Below are positions 1 to 7,806 of a DNA stretch of 64,000 bases, piece after piece (positions within the stretch are counted from its first letter, which is position 1; each line of letters opens with the position of its first letter). A program made the translations under genes and the position numbers. Origin of the DNA: Subdoligranulum variabile (lineage in GTDB: Bacteria > Bacillota > Clostridia > Oscillospirales > Ruminococcaceae); NCBI GenBank assembly GCA_003343905.1, contig QAKI01000057.1, forward strand, positions 154,223 to 218,222. The letters run 5' to 3'. The notes under the pieces are model-generated. The model was not told the origin of the DNA. It did not search any database and worked only from the letters and a program-made list of their open reading frames with translations.

Positions 1-124
1 GTACCCGGCCCCGCCGGTATTCCACGGAAAAGCCCAACGGCACGAACATCGCCGCTATCAGCAGCAAAACAAGGACCGCCAGCAGGATCAGCACGACTTT
101 CAGGATCGTGAATACTACAGGCAT
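1..124 (-). CDS. N-terminus of a membrane protein, probably DUF2953 (YtfI-like); truncated by window edge
   Basis: Only the first 41 codons are present. They start at the ATG at 124-122 and run off the left edge. The peptide opens MPVVFTILK and then has one long hydrophobic stretch (about residues 6-33) followed by a basic YRRGR segment, so it is a single-pass or signal-anchored protein. It begins 6 bp after the scpB stop on the same strand, so it is probably the last known member of the M50-scpA-scpB operon. In many Clostridia scpB is followed by a DUF2953 protein with this N-terminal anchor, and this is the basis of the call. The visible part has no diagnostic motif. Confidence 0.5.
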   Translation of the reverse strand, partial: MPVVFTILKVVLILLAVLVLLLIAAMFVPLGFSVEYRRGRV

Positions 125-130
125 CGCCGC

Positions 131-712
131 TCACTTCCATTCCAGTTGTTCGACCTGATCTTCGTCGGACGGTTCCTCCCCCGCCGGTTCCTCCGCCACT
201 TCGTCATGCAGCGGCGGGAGGTCCTGCAGACTGCCCAGCCCAAAGACGCGCAGGAAGGTATCGGTCGTCTGGAACGCCACCGGCCGTCCGGGCAGGTCCA
301 AACGTCCGGCTTCCTCGATCAGGCCCTTTTCCAGCAGTTTTGTCACGGTGGAGGACGAATCCACGCCGCGCACCTGTTCGATAAAACTGCGCGAGACCGG
401 CTGGTTGTAGGCGATGACCGCCAGAACTTCCAGCGCCGCAGGCGAAAGCGGCGCGTTGCGGCGGGTGTCGAGGATGCGTTTCACAACTTCCCCGTAATAG
501 GGCCGCGTGGTCATCTGCCAGCGGTCCGGCTCGAACTGCAGGATGGCGAAGCCGCTTTCCTGCTCGTCATAGCGCCGCTGCAAACCGCGCAGCAGTTCCT
601 CGGTATCCGGGATGGAAAGGCGCAGCGCGTCCGCCAAGCGCTCGGTTTCCACCGGTTCCCCGTTGGCAAAAAGCATGGCTTCCAGCGCCCCGGTATATTG
701 TGCTTTATTCAC
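131..712 (-). CDS. scpB: Segregation and condensation protein B
   Basis: ScpB is the winged-helix dimer that, with ScpA, bridges the Smc heads in the chromosome condensation complex. The family core is visible: a LEAMLFANGEP start, and a second winged-helix segment with LSPAALEVLAVIAYNQPVSR, which is a ScpB hallmark. I chose the GTG at 712 because an AAGGAGG lies about 9 bases upstream; this gives 193 residues, normal for the family. An in-frame upstream ATG at 751 would add 13 residues without an evident ribosome site. The start overlaps the last 8 bases of scpA, which suggests translational coupling. The acidic C-terminal tail (about 25 residues) is typically variable. Confidence 0.93.
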   Translation of the reverse strand: MNKAQYTGALEAMLFANGEPVETERLADALRLSIPDTEELLRGLQRRYDEQESGFAILQFEPDRWQMTTRPYYGEVVKRILDTRRNAPLSPAALEVLAVIAYNQPVSRSFIEQVRGVDSSSTVTKLLEKGLIEEAGRLDLPGRPVAFQTTDTFLRVFGLGSLQDLPPLHDEVAEEPAGEEPSDEDQVEQLEWK

Positions 713-1436
713 GGGCAGCGCCCTCCTTTCTTCTATGGTGGCTGCGGTCAAGGTTCAGGGTCCCGTTTTCCTCCACGCGGACCCTGCCCGCGCGGATCAG
801 TTCCAGCAGCGCCAGAAAGGTCGCCACGTTGGTGCTGCGGCTTTCTTCCCGGCTGAACAGTTGGTGGATGCCGCGCAGGCTGCCCCGCAGCAGGCCGCGC
901 AGCATATGGGACACACGGCTCGCCACTGAAACGAAGGGCGCCGTGACCAGCGGTTCAAAGCGGTCCTGCGTAGGCTTGCGTTTGCGCAGGCTGCGGCCCA
1001 TCAGGCTGAACCACGCCTGTACCAACAGGTTTGGATCATGGCGGCGGGTATATTCAGCCGCGCCTACCAGCGGCATGGGTTCCCGCACGGCCGTGTACAG
1101 GTCCCGCGCGCGGCTGCCCAGACGGGCCGCCACTTCTTTGCAGGCGCTATACTCGATCAGGCGGCCGGTCAGTTCGGCCTTCATGCGCTCGGCTTCCGGG
1201 CTGCGCGGCAGCAGCAGCGCGCTCTTCATCTGGACCAGATGGGCCGCCATATCAATAAATTCGCTGGAAACTTCCATGCGGCCCTGCTGCATCGTACTGA
1301 TGGCCGCCGTGTACTGGTCGATCAGTTCCATGATGTTCACATCATAGAGGTTCATCTTATTCTTGCCGACCAGATAGAGCAGAAGGTCCAGCGGGCCTTC
1401 AAATTCTTCCAGTTTGAACGTCAGCGTTTCTTGCAA
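705..1436 (-). CDS. scpA: Segregation and condensation protein A
   Basis: ScpA is the kleisin subunit of the Smc-ScpAB condensin. The N-terminal kleisin motif EFEGPLDLLLYLV sits about 8-20 residues in, followed by an IMELIDQYTAAI segment. The C-terminus carries the winged-helix region that binds the Smc head. I prefer a TTG start at 1436, because a GGGGG lies 5 bases upstream and the family normally begins about 8-10 residues before FEGPLDLLL. An ATG at 1493 would add 19 residues and overlap the M50 gene heavily; a GTG at 1448 is another option. The start lies next to the stop of the M50 protease gene, so the genes share one transcript. Confidence 0.92.
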   Translation of the reverse strand: MQETLTFKLEEFEGPLDLLLYLVGKNKMNLYDVNIMELIDQYTAAISTMQQGRMEVSSEFIDMAAHLVQMKSALLLPRSPEAERMKAELTGRLIEYSACKEVAARLGSRARDLYTAVREPMPLVGAAEYTRRHDPNLLVQAWFSLMGRSLRKRKPTQDRFEPLVTAPFVSVASRVSHMLRGLLRGSLRGIHQLFSREESRSTNVATFLALLELIRAGRVRVEENGTLNLDRSHHRRKEGAARE

Positions 1437-1438
1437 AT

Positions 1439-2116
1439 TTACCCCCACATTATCATCTCTACAAAGCCGGTCCAATCCACCAGACAGTTCCACATGGCGT
1501 TGACCGCGATCGAAAGCGGGCGGTCCAGCAGCCCCATAAAGACAAGGAACAGCACCGCCAACATGATATACCGCTCATACCGCATCGCACGGAAATACAA
1601 CTGCCGGGGCAGGAACAGCAGCGCGATCCGGCTGCCGTCAAACGGCGGGATCGGCAGCAGGTTGAACACCGCAAGGCTCAGGTTCATCACGATCATATCG
1701 TACAGCAGCATTTCCAGTATGAGCAGCGGCTGAACGGCCTGGCCCGCCGTACTGTAAAACAGAACTTTGTACAGGATCATGGACACCCAGGCCAGCAAAA
1801 GGTTGGACAGCGGCCCCGCCGCAGCGGAGATCGCCATGCCCACCTTGGGATTTTTGTACTTCCACGGGTTGACCCCCACCGGTTTGGCCCAGCCGACGCC
1901 GCCCAGCAGCATGCACAGCGCGCCCAGCGGGTCAAAATGGCGGATCGGATTCAAGGAAAGCCGCCCGGCGCGTTTGGCGGTATCGTCCCCCAGCCAGGAG
2001 CTGACCAGCGCATGGGCCGCCTCGTGGAACGGGATGGCGATCAGCACGACCACCGCCCGCAGCAGATATTCCAGGACCTGATACGGCGACAACAAGCCGT
2101 TCAAAACAAGCACCAC
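1439..2116 (-). CDS. Site-2 protease family (M50) zinc metalloprotease
   Basis: This is a polytopic membrane metalloprotease of the short M50/YwhC type, 225 residues. The zinc-binding HEAAH motif is at residues 31-35 inside the first hydrophobic helix. The second family signature, NLLPIPPFDG (152-161), supplies the third metal ligand. Several further membrane segments are apparent. The family cleaves substrates within or near membranes; the substrate here is unknown. It heads the operon with scpA and scpB, an arrangement seen in many Clostridia, although a mechanistic link to condensin is not established. It has its own promoter at 2137-2165. An upstream in-frame extension is possible but not needed. 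Confidence 0.88.
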   Translation of the reverse strand: MVLVLNGLLSPYQVLEYLLRAVVVLIAIPFHEAAHALVSSWLGDDTAKRAGRLSLNPIRHFDPLGALCMLLGGVGWAKPVGVNPWKYKNPKVGMAISAAAGPLSNLLLAWVSMILYKVLFYSTAGQAVQPLLILEMLLYDMIVMNLSLAVFNLLPIPPFDGSRIALLFLPRQLYFRAMRYERYIMLAVLFLVFMGLLDRPLSIAVNAMWNCLVDWTGFVEMIMWG

Positions 2117-2136
2117 CCCATATGAATTTCATCTTA

Positions 2137-2165
2137 TTATATCGTACAAGGGGGCGCAAAACAAG
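2137..2165 (-). promoter_or_regulatory. Sigma-A-type promoter for the M50-scpAB operon
   Basis: Read on the minus strand: TTGTTT (-35), a 17-base spacer, then TATAAT (-10). It lies 21 bases upstream of the M50 start codon and diverges from the rpmB promoter. Confidence 0.7.
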
Positions 2166-2256
2166 CCCCGGCGCGGCAACAGCGCGCCACTTTTGCCCGG
2201 ATTTTGGGCGGACGCGCACTTTTACAAAAAAAGTACAAGTTTTTTGTGCAAAGGGC

Positions 2257-2285
2257 TTGCAATTCCGGGAAATATTCGTTATAAT
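2257..2285 (+). promoter_or_regulatory. Sigma-A-type promoter for rpmB
   Basis: TTGCAA (2257-2262), 17-base spacer, TATAAT (2280-2285). The ribosome site AAGGAGGT at 2301-2308 and the rpmB ATG at 2319 follow. Confidence 0.85.
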
Positions 2286-2318
2286 AGTACAGCTATTGAA
2301 AAGGAGGTGCAAGCAATT

Positions 2319-2507
2319 ATGGCCAAATGTTCTTGCTGTGGCAAAGGTGTCACGTTCGGTATCAAAGTTTCCCACTCTCATCGTCGGAGCAACCGTACCT
2401 GGAACCCCAATGTCAAGCGCGTGAAGGCGATCGTGGACGGTTCCCCGAAGTATATCTACGCCTGCACCCGCTGCCTGCGCTCTGGTAAAGTTACCCGTGC
2501 GGTCTGA
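2319..2507 (+). CDS. rpmB: 50S ribosomal protein L28
   Basis: A 62-residue ribosomal protein, full length for L28. It begins MAKCSCCGKG and ends with CTRCLRSGKV; the central segment SHSHRRSNRTWNPN is the L28 signature. The CxxC pairs near both ends mark it as the zinc-binding (C+) form of L28. A strong AAGGAGGT ribosome site lies 10 bases before the ATG. It is preceded by a consensus promoter and followed by its own terminator, so it appears to be monocistronic, as is common for rpmB. Confidence 0.97.
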   Translation: MAKCSCCGKGVTFGIKVSHSHRRSNRTWNPNVKRVKAIVDGSPKYIYACTRCLRSGKVTRAV

Positions 2508-2521
2508 TTGGAAGGAAAAAT

Positions 2522-2557
2522 TGCCGGTCACTTCGCGTGATCGGCATTTTCTCTTTT
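2522..2557 (+). terminator. Intrinsic terminator after rpmB
   Basis: Stem TGCCGGTCAC (2522-2531) pairs with GTGATCGGCA (2537-2546), with one G-U pair, and is followed by TTTTCTCTTTT. Confidence 0.85.
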
Positions 2558-2582
2558 ATACGGTATTTTTAAGGAGAACGCC

Positions 2583-2756
2583 ATGCTGCCACGCGACCCG
2601 TTTATTCTGTTCAGCTATGTAAACACCAAGCTGCGCGACCGCGACCCCAATCTGGACGTATTCTGCGAGGAAGAAGGCGTGGACAAAGCCGCCCTGTGCA
2701 AGACCCTGGCGGAAGTGGGTTACGAGTACAATCCCGCGCGCAACCAGTTTGTGTAA
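2583..2756 (+). CDS. DUF4250 domain-containing small protein
   Basis: A 57-residue protein starting at the ATG at 2583 with AAGGAG at 2571-2576. It opens MLPRDPFILFSYVNTKLRD and ends NPARNQFV, the characteristic start and end of the DUF4250 family, which is widespread in Clostridia. The function is unknown. The middle (NLDVFCEEEGVDKAALCKTL) looks like a small helical domain, possibly helix-turn-helix-like. It lies between the rpmB terminator and the ATP-grasp gene and may be co-transcribed with the latter (34-base gap). Confidence 0.85.
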   Translation: MLPRDPFILFSYVNTKLRDRDPNLDVFCEEEGVDKAALCKTLAEVGYEYNPARNQFV

Positions 2757-2790
2757 GTTTGTTTTGCGAGAGAGGAAGTAACGCCACTCC

Positions 2791-3984
2791 ATGAATTTCA
2801 TCTTTGTCAGCCCCCATTTCCCCAAGACCTACTGGAATTTCTGCGACCGCCTGTACCGCAATGGCGTCAATGTCCTGGGGATCGGGGACGCGCCTTTTGA
2901 GGAGATCCCGTCCGAACTCAAGCACTGCCTGACCGAGTATTACCGGGTGGGCGACTTGGGCAATTATGACGAGATGGTGCGTGCGGTCGGGTATTTCACC
3001 TTCCATTACGGGAAGATCGACTGGCTGGAATCCAACAACGAATACTGGCTGGAGATGGACGCCCAACTGCGCACCGACTTCAACATCACCACCGGCGCGC
3101 AGAATGATTTCATCGCGCGGATCAAGTTCAAAAGCAGGATGAAAGACAGCTATCGCGCCGCGGGGGTCCCCGTGGCGCGGTATCACATGGTGAGCACGCT
3201 GGCCGCCGCGCGGGCTTTTATCCGCCAGGTCGGCTACCCGGTCATCGTCAAACCGGACAACGGCTGCGGCGCGGAGGCAACCTACAAGCTCAAAAACGAA
3301 GCGGACCTGCACGCATTCTATGCCGCGCCGCCCACGGTCCCCTATATTATGGAGGAATACATCAGCGGCAGCATCGTCAGCTTTGACGGTGTGGCGGATT
3401 CCCACTGTGTCCCGCTGTTCTGCACGTCCAACGTGTTCCCCACGCCGCTGCTGGACATCGTCAGTCAGGAAGGGGATCTCGCCTACTGGACGCAGAAACG
3501 CGTGCCGCCCCAGCTCAAGGATGTAGGCTTTCGTACCATCAAAGCCTTTGGCGCCAAAAGCCGCTTCTTCCACTGCGAGTTCTTCCAACTGGACGCCGAC
3601 AAGCCCGGTCTGGGCAAAAAGGGCGACTATGTGGCGCTGGAAGTCAATATGCGCCCGGCAGGCGGGTACACCCCCGATATGATCAACTACGCCAACTCGG
3701 TGGACTGTTACCAGATCTGGGCGGACATGGTCTGCTATGACGCGGTGCGGAACCTGGACCTGCACGGCCCCCGCTTCTTCTGCGTCTACGCTTCGCGGCG
3801 CGACTGCCATACCTACCGCCATTCCCACGAGGAGATCATGGCCCGTTACGGCACCCGCATGAAAATGTGCGACGTTCTGCCCCCGGCCCTGCGGCTGGAT
3901 ATGGGCGACCGTATGTACACGGTGAACCTGCGCACGGAAGCCGAGCGCGACGCCTTTATCCGCTTTGTGCAGGAACGCGCTTGA
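2791..3984 (+). CDS. ATP-grasp domain protein of unknown substrate
   Basis: A 397-residue cytoplasmic enzyme. The N-terminal pre-ATP-grasp region begins MNFIFVSPHFPKTYW. The ATP-grasp fold runs from about residue 110 to 310, with a lid/lysine segment VGYPVIVKPDNGCGAEATYKL, the hinge EEYISG, and the metal-binding end ALEVNMRPAGGYTPDM. ATP-grasp enzymes activate a carboxylate as acyl phosphate and join it to an amine or thiol; the substrate cannot be read from this sequence. The last 80 residues carry a cysteine- and histidine-containing tail. It is not next to a biosynthetic cluster and shares its strand only with the DUF4250 gene. A strong bidirectional hairpin follows. I assign the fold with confidence but no reaction. 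Confidence 0.82.
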   Translation: MNFIFVSPHFPKTYWNFCDRLYRNGVNVLGIGDAPFEEIPSELKHCLTEYYRVGDLGNYDEMVRAVGYFTFHYGKIDWLESNNEYWLEMDAQLRTDFNITTGAQNDFIARIKFKSRMKDSYRAAGVPVARYHMVSTLAAARAFIRQVGYPVIVKPDNGCGAEATYKLKNEADLHAFYAAPPTVPYIMEEYISGSIVSFDGVADSHCVPLFCTSNVFPTPLLDIVSQEGDLAYWTQKRVPPQLKDVGFRTIKAFGAKSRFFHCEFFQLDADKPGLGKKGDYVALEVNMRPAGGYTPDMINYANSVDCYQIWADMVCYDAVRNLDLHGPRFFCVYASRRDCHTYRHSHEEIMARYGTRMKMCDVLPPALRLDMGDRMYTVNLRTEAERDAFIRFVQERA

Positions 3985-4005
3985 CTCCCCCAAAAAACGA
4001 TACAG

Positions 4006-4058
4006 CAAGGCCCCGGCACGGTGCAATTTGTGTTGCACTGCGCCGGGGCTTTTTGTCT
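4006..4058. terminator. Bidirectional intrinsic terminator between convergent genes
   Basis: A long stem around GCCCCGGC (4010-4017) and GCCGGGGC (4042-4049) is extended by GTGCAA/TTGCAC. It is flanked by an A-run on the left and TTTTTGTCTGTTTTT on the right. It serves the plus-strand ATP-grasp gene and the minus-strand operon ending at 4079. Confidence 0.85.
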
Positions 4059-4078
4059 GTTTTTACCGTCCGGTTCTC

Positions 4079-4600
4079 TTAGAAATAACGCCGGACTTTT
4101 TTGCAGTATTGCTCATAGGATGCGCCGAACAGCTGCCTGCATTCCCTTTCTTCCGCCAGGATGATCCAATGGGCGGAGAACTGGAATACCGCGACCACGC
4201 AGAACAGCAGCGCAGACCGTGCCAGCGCCGCGATCCCCATAAAATAGAGGAAATAGGCCACATACATCGGATTGCGGGAAAAGCGATAGACGCCGCCGGT
4301 GTTCAGTCCTGCGCCGTCGGGGCGCGAAAAGTGGACGATCGAAGCGGCCAGCAAAGCAAGCCCCGCGATGTAAAGCGCCACGCCTGTACACAGCAAAACC
4401 GGCGGCCCGGCCGTGATCCGTACAAAGAGCGGATAGAGGATCAGGAACGCCGTGCAGATCTGGTAGACCCAATATGCCGTTACTTCGCCGCCCTGCATCG
4501 GCGCAAAATGCGCGGCACGCTGCACCGCGCGCCGGTCCATCTTTGCCAAAAGGCCAAACCGCACAAGAAAAAACGGGATAATCAGCAGGAATCCGTTCAT
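4079..4600 (-). CDS. Isoprenylcysteine carboxyl methyltransferase family membrane protein
   Basis: A 173-residue polytopic membrane protein with 4-5 hydrophobic segments. The C-terminal half shows the PEMT/ICMT signature: GVYRFSRNPMYVAYFLYFMG followed by EERECRQLFGASYEQYC. These are the SAM-binding and catalytic segments of the family. I chose the ATG at 4600 because GGGAGG precedes it; an upstream in-frame start at 4639 has no clear ribosome site. In bacteria the substrate of such proteins is generally unknown (lipid or small-molecule methylation is proposed). It is the last gene of the minus-strand deoB-to-4079 series. Confidence 0.8.
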   Translation of the reverse strand: MNGFLLIIPFFLVRFGLLAKMDRRAVQRAAHFAPMQGGEVTAYWVYQICTAFLILYPLFVRITAGPPVLLCTGVALYIAGLALLAASIVHFSRPDGAGLNTGGVYRFSRNPMYVAYFLYFMGIAALARSALLFCVVAVFQFSAHWIILAEERECRQLFGASYEQYCKKVRRYF

Positions 4601-4655
4601 ACGCGCCCTCCCGCCCCGCAGGCTGTTCGGCCAGGGCAATCATTGTTTCCATGGG

Positions 4656-6161
4656 TCACTGCTTCTCCACCACCACGACGGAATCCTTATTGTAGTAGGG
4701 CGTCAGGCCCCACAGGTCAGGCCCCACCGAAACGTCGGTATAGAACAGCAGCCAGGGCCGTTCTTCCGCCCCCAGCGGGCTGATCGCCACATCCGGCTGC
4801 GAGGGATCAGACAGCGCGGCTTCCCGTGCGTCCAAAGTCTCCGCAAAGCGGGCCGCTTCCCCGCTTGCCAGTTCATAACAGGCTTCCAGGCTGGTGGCAA
4901 AGTAGTTGTCCTGCCCTTCCTTAACGGTATGGCTGCCGATGCACGCCATGCACAGCAGCATCGCCAGCGCCGCCCCCGGCAGGTGGCGGCTGTGTTTTTC
5001 CAGAAAGCGCTCCGCGCCGTGCAGCATATGGCCCCGTATCCGTTCGAGCCAGCCGAAGAACAGAAATTCCGTCACGGCCAGCCCCAGCACAAAGGTCATC
5101 CATACGACGTTCAGCAGCCGCCCCGCGCCGATGCCGCCCATCGTGTAGGACGGCAGGAAGATCATGGCCCACATCAGCAGGAAAGTCCCCGCCAGCCCCA
5201 GCCAGGGGCGGCGGAACATCCGGTCCGGCACCATGCGGCTCTGCGCCAGACGCCGCGCAGGCAGCGCCAGCAGCAAAAGCAGGCACACAAGCGGCACATC
5301 CAGCCATCGGACCCATTCCAGCGCCGCCAGCACAAAACTTTTGGCGACTGCTTCCAGGAACCCCGCCTGCCCAAAACCATCGGCGCGGACCTGCGTGCCC
5401 GGCGCCATGACGTTGACGAGCAGCCCGGCCACCGCAGCCAGAAAAGCGGGAACATTCCAGAAATTCCTGTGCCGGGCGCAGAGCACGACCGCCAGAAGCA
5501 GCACGAGGACGTTCAGTTCCCCCACTACCTGATGGCCGCCGCCGATGATCACACCGATCAGCACGCCGGCTGCCGCCAGCCCCACGCGCCGCCAGCGCGC
5601 CCCCTTTCCGGGCGCCGCGAGCGAGAAAGCCAGCGCCGCGTTCAGCACCGCCAGCGCAAAATACGGCTGATAGTTCATGGCGCCGTTGAACCAGTAAAGC
5701 CCTTCCACCGGGGAAGGCATCCCCTGCACAAAGGCAAACAACAGCAGCGCCGCCGCCGCCAGCGGCAGAAGTTTCTGGGCCGGTTCCAGCCTGCGCACGA
5801 CCAGACGGGCGCTGGCGTACAGGCACAGGAACATCGGCAGCAAAACGCAGAACAGCGTCAGCCCATACCACTGGTTGCCGAAGATGCCGGGCTGCAAGGC
5901 CAGCACAAAGCCGGACACATACAATCCCTGCCAATGGTTGAAATAGTAGACGGTCGTTTCCCACGCTGCCTGCAGCAGCCGCGGCAGATCAAAACCATAC
6001 TGCTGCACCACCGCATGGGTGCGGGCCGCATAGACGTAATCATCCGCCGAAGGCCGCGCATACAGCGCGATCACAAACGCAGGCAGCAGAAGAAGCAGCA
6101 CCGCCGCCAGAAAACGGCGTCGCCATCGCCTCTGCGTTTTGATGTCATGCCAAAAATCCAT
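4656..6161 (-). CDS. DUF6056-like polytopic membrane protein, GT-C glycosyltransferase-like
   Basis: A protein of about 501 residues with roughly ten hydrophobic segments through residue 430 and a soluble C-terminal tail. Just after the first membrane segment it has the motif RPSADDYVYA, an acidic DD pair in the first external loop as found in GT-C lipid-linked sugar transferases, followed by VYYFNHWQGLY. This resembles the DUF6056 group, which is predicted to modify surface polymers. The ATG at 6161 is chosen over an upstream start at 6233, which would overlap the esterase gene. The neighbouring esterase and YdcF proteins would fit a cell-envelope role, but this is inference. Confidence 0.65.
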   Translation of the reverse strand: MDFWHDIKTQRRWRRRFLAAVLLLLLPAFVIALYARPSADDYVYAARTHAVVQQYGFDLPRLLQAAWETTVYYFNHWQGLYVSGFVLALQPGIFGNQWYGLTLFCVLLPMFLCLYASARLVVRRLEPAQKLLPLAAAALLLFAFVQGMPSPVEGLYWFNGAMNYQPYFALAVLNAALAFSLAAPGKGARWRRVGLAAAGVLIGVIIGGGHQVVGELNVLVLLLAVVLCARHRNFWNVPAFLAAVAGLLVNVMAPGTQVRADGFGQAGFLEAVAKSFVLAALEWVRWLDVPLVCLLLLLALPARRLAQSRMVPDRMFRRPWLGLAGTFLLMWAMIFLPSYTMGGIGAGRLLNVVWMTFVLGLAVTEFLFFGWLERIRGHMLHGAERFLEKHSRHLPGAALAMLLCMACIGSHTVKEGQDNYFATSLEACYELASGEAARFAETLDAREAALSDPSQPDVAISPLGAEERPWLLFYTDVSVGPDLWGLTPYYNKDSVVVVEKQ

Positions 6162-6181
6162 ACCCTGTTCTTTCAGCCTCG

Positions 6182-6943
6182 TCACGGATTGCCGAGGATC
6201 TTCTGCAGGAAGTAGACCCACTGTTTCTCCCACCAGGGCCAGTCATGGGAAACATCGGTGCCCCAGATATCCACGATGGGATGGATGCCCTTGCTTTCGA
6301 GGATGGCCTGCAGTTCTTTGGTGGAAGCCAGCAGGTCGCCTTCCCAGGCGCCCTGCCCGCAGCACATGATAAACTTATCCGCCTGCGCATAGAGCTTTTT
6401 ATAGGGGTGATCTTCCGGGAAGTTGCGCATATAATCGCAAGGCGAATTGCGGTAAACGAGGTCGTCCATGTAATCGCCGAAGAACATCCGCGAGGAATAC
6501 AGGCCGCTCAGCGCAATGGTGCCGTTGTACAGGTCCGGCCGCCGCAGGTAAAAGTTCACCGCATGGCCACCGCCCATGCTGGCGCCGCCCACGAGGATGC
6601 GACCCGTATGGTCGGGGCCCTGTTCGCGGTTGATCTCCAGCACGCGGGGCGTCAGTTCCTCACAGACATAGTCATACCAGCGTTCCTGCATTTCGATCCG
6701 CGGGCGTTCGGGGCCATGGTTGTCCCAGCTTTCCGGGTCGATGCTGTCGGCCGTGATGATCTGCAGTTTTCCCTGGTCGATCCAGGGCGTGGCCGCGTTG
6801 CACATGCCGCGGTCCTCCCAGTCATAGAACCGGCCGCTCTGGCAGGGAAAAATGATGATCGGCCGCCCGGCATGACCGTACACCTTGAATTCCATCATCC
6901 GGTCCAGATAACGGCTGTACTCTTTGTAATAGCGGATCTGCAT
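6182..6943 (-). CDS. Esterase family alpha/beta hydrolase
   Basis: A 253-residue soluble serine hydrolase of the putative-esterase (antigen 85/esterase D) family. The nucleophile elbow GGASMGGG lies about two fifths into the protein, and the family's catalytic histidine region appears near the C-terminus as DVSHDWPWW. The substrate is unknown. There is no signal peptide, so it is likely cytoplasmic. It lies between a YdcF-type membrane protein and a GT-C-like protein, all on one strand with gaps of about 20 bases, which implies one transcript. Confidence 0.85.
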   Translation of the reverse strand: MQIRYYKEYSRYLDRMMEFKVYGHAGRPIIIFPCQSGRFYDWEDRGMCNAATPWIDQGKLQIITADSIDPESWDNHGPERPRIEMQERWYDYVCEELTPRVLEINREQGPDHTGRILVGGASMGGGHAVNFYLRRPDLYNGTIALSGLYSSRMFFGDYMDDLVYRNSPCDYMRNFPEDHPYKKLYAQADKFIMCCGQGAWEGDLLASTKELQAILESKGIHPIVDIWGTDVSHDWPWWEKQWVYFLQKILGNP

Positions 6944-6966
6944 AGCAGTTCCCTCCTACTCTCCTA

Positions 6967-7806
6967 CTACTTATAAAAGAATCGTTTGTTCAGATCCAAA
7001 AAGCCCACCAGCGCGTGCATGGGGCCGCTGGTCGAGGTCTTGAACACCCAATAGTACGCAAGGGCCAACGCTTCCCGCATATAGCAGGGCAGCACGCTGC
7101 GCCAGGGCGTGGCGGCTGGGATCGAAGTGACCGTCGTAAAGCCCGCGCGCTTCGCATAGCACCCGGCCCGGTAACAGTGGAAGCTGTTCGACACGTAGGC
7201 GATGGGCGTGGTTTCGTCCAGGCCGCGTTCTTTGAGCAGCTCCAGCGAAAACAGGAAGTTTTCCTCTGTGGAAGTCGAGCGGTTTTCTGCGATGACGCGG
7301 TCCGGGTCCAGCCCTTTGCCGATCAGATAATCGCGCATGGCCTGCCCTTCCGGCACCCATTCGTCGCGGCCCTGCCCGCCGCTGGTCACCACCAGCACGT
7401 CCGGGTGCGCCGACGCATATTCATACGCCTTGTCCAGCCGATATCGCAGCAGCGTAGAGGGCTGGTCGCGCCGCAGCCCGGCCCCCAGCACGATGATCGC
7501 CCGTTCCTGCCCGGTGGGCGGGTTGGCGTGGCCGCTGACTGATACAAAGACGATCAGCAGCAGATACACCGCGCTCAAAACGACCAGCACCCAGCCTGTC
7601 ACGCGGCCAGGCTGGGTGCCATGGAACCATTGCAGAAGCGGTTTGTGCCACAGGGCGAACACCACGGCCACCGCCGCCAGCAGGCAGACCATCAGATTTC
7701 CCATATTAAAGTTGGTGGTCAGCATCAGACCGACGGCATAGACCGTCAGCGCCGCCGCCACGATATACAGCAGGCCCAGCGCCATTTTACTTGCGCACTT
7801 CATCAT
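6967..7806 (-). CDS. YdcF family (DUF218) membrane protein
   Basis: A 279-residue protein with three N-terminal membrane segments (about residues 8-100) and a DUF218 domain that starts AIIVLGAGLRRDQPSTLLRYRLDKA. It includes the conserved VVTSGGQGRDE and ENRSTSTEENFLF segments. This is the SanA/ElyC/YdcF group, implicated in envelope biogenesis in other bacteria; the reaction is unknown. The start is uncertain: the ATG at 7806 overlaps deoB by 20 bases and has GGGG close by, whereas the ATG at 7785 lies 2 bases after the deoB stop but has no clear ribosome site. Confidence 0.83.
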   Translation of the reverse strand: MMKCASKMALGLLYIVAAALTVYAVGLMLTTNFNMGNLMVCLLAAVAVVFALWHKPLLQWFHGTQPGRVTGWVLVVLSAVYLLLIVFVSVSGHANPPTGQERAIIVLGAGLRRDQPSTLLRYRLDKAYEYASAHPDVLVVTSGGQGRDEWVPEGQAMRDYLIGKGLDPDRVIAENRSTSTEENFLFSLELLKERGLDETTPIAYVSNSFHCYRAGCYAKRAGFTTVTSIPAATPWRSVLPCYMREALALAYYWVFKTSTSGPMHALVGFLDLNKRFFYK

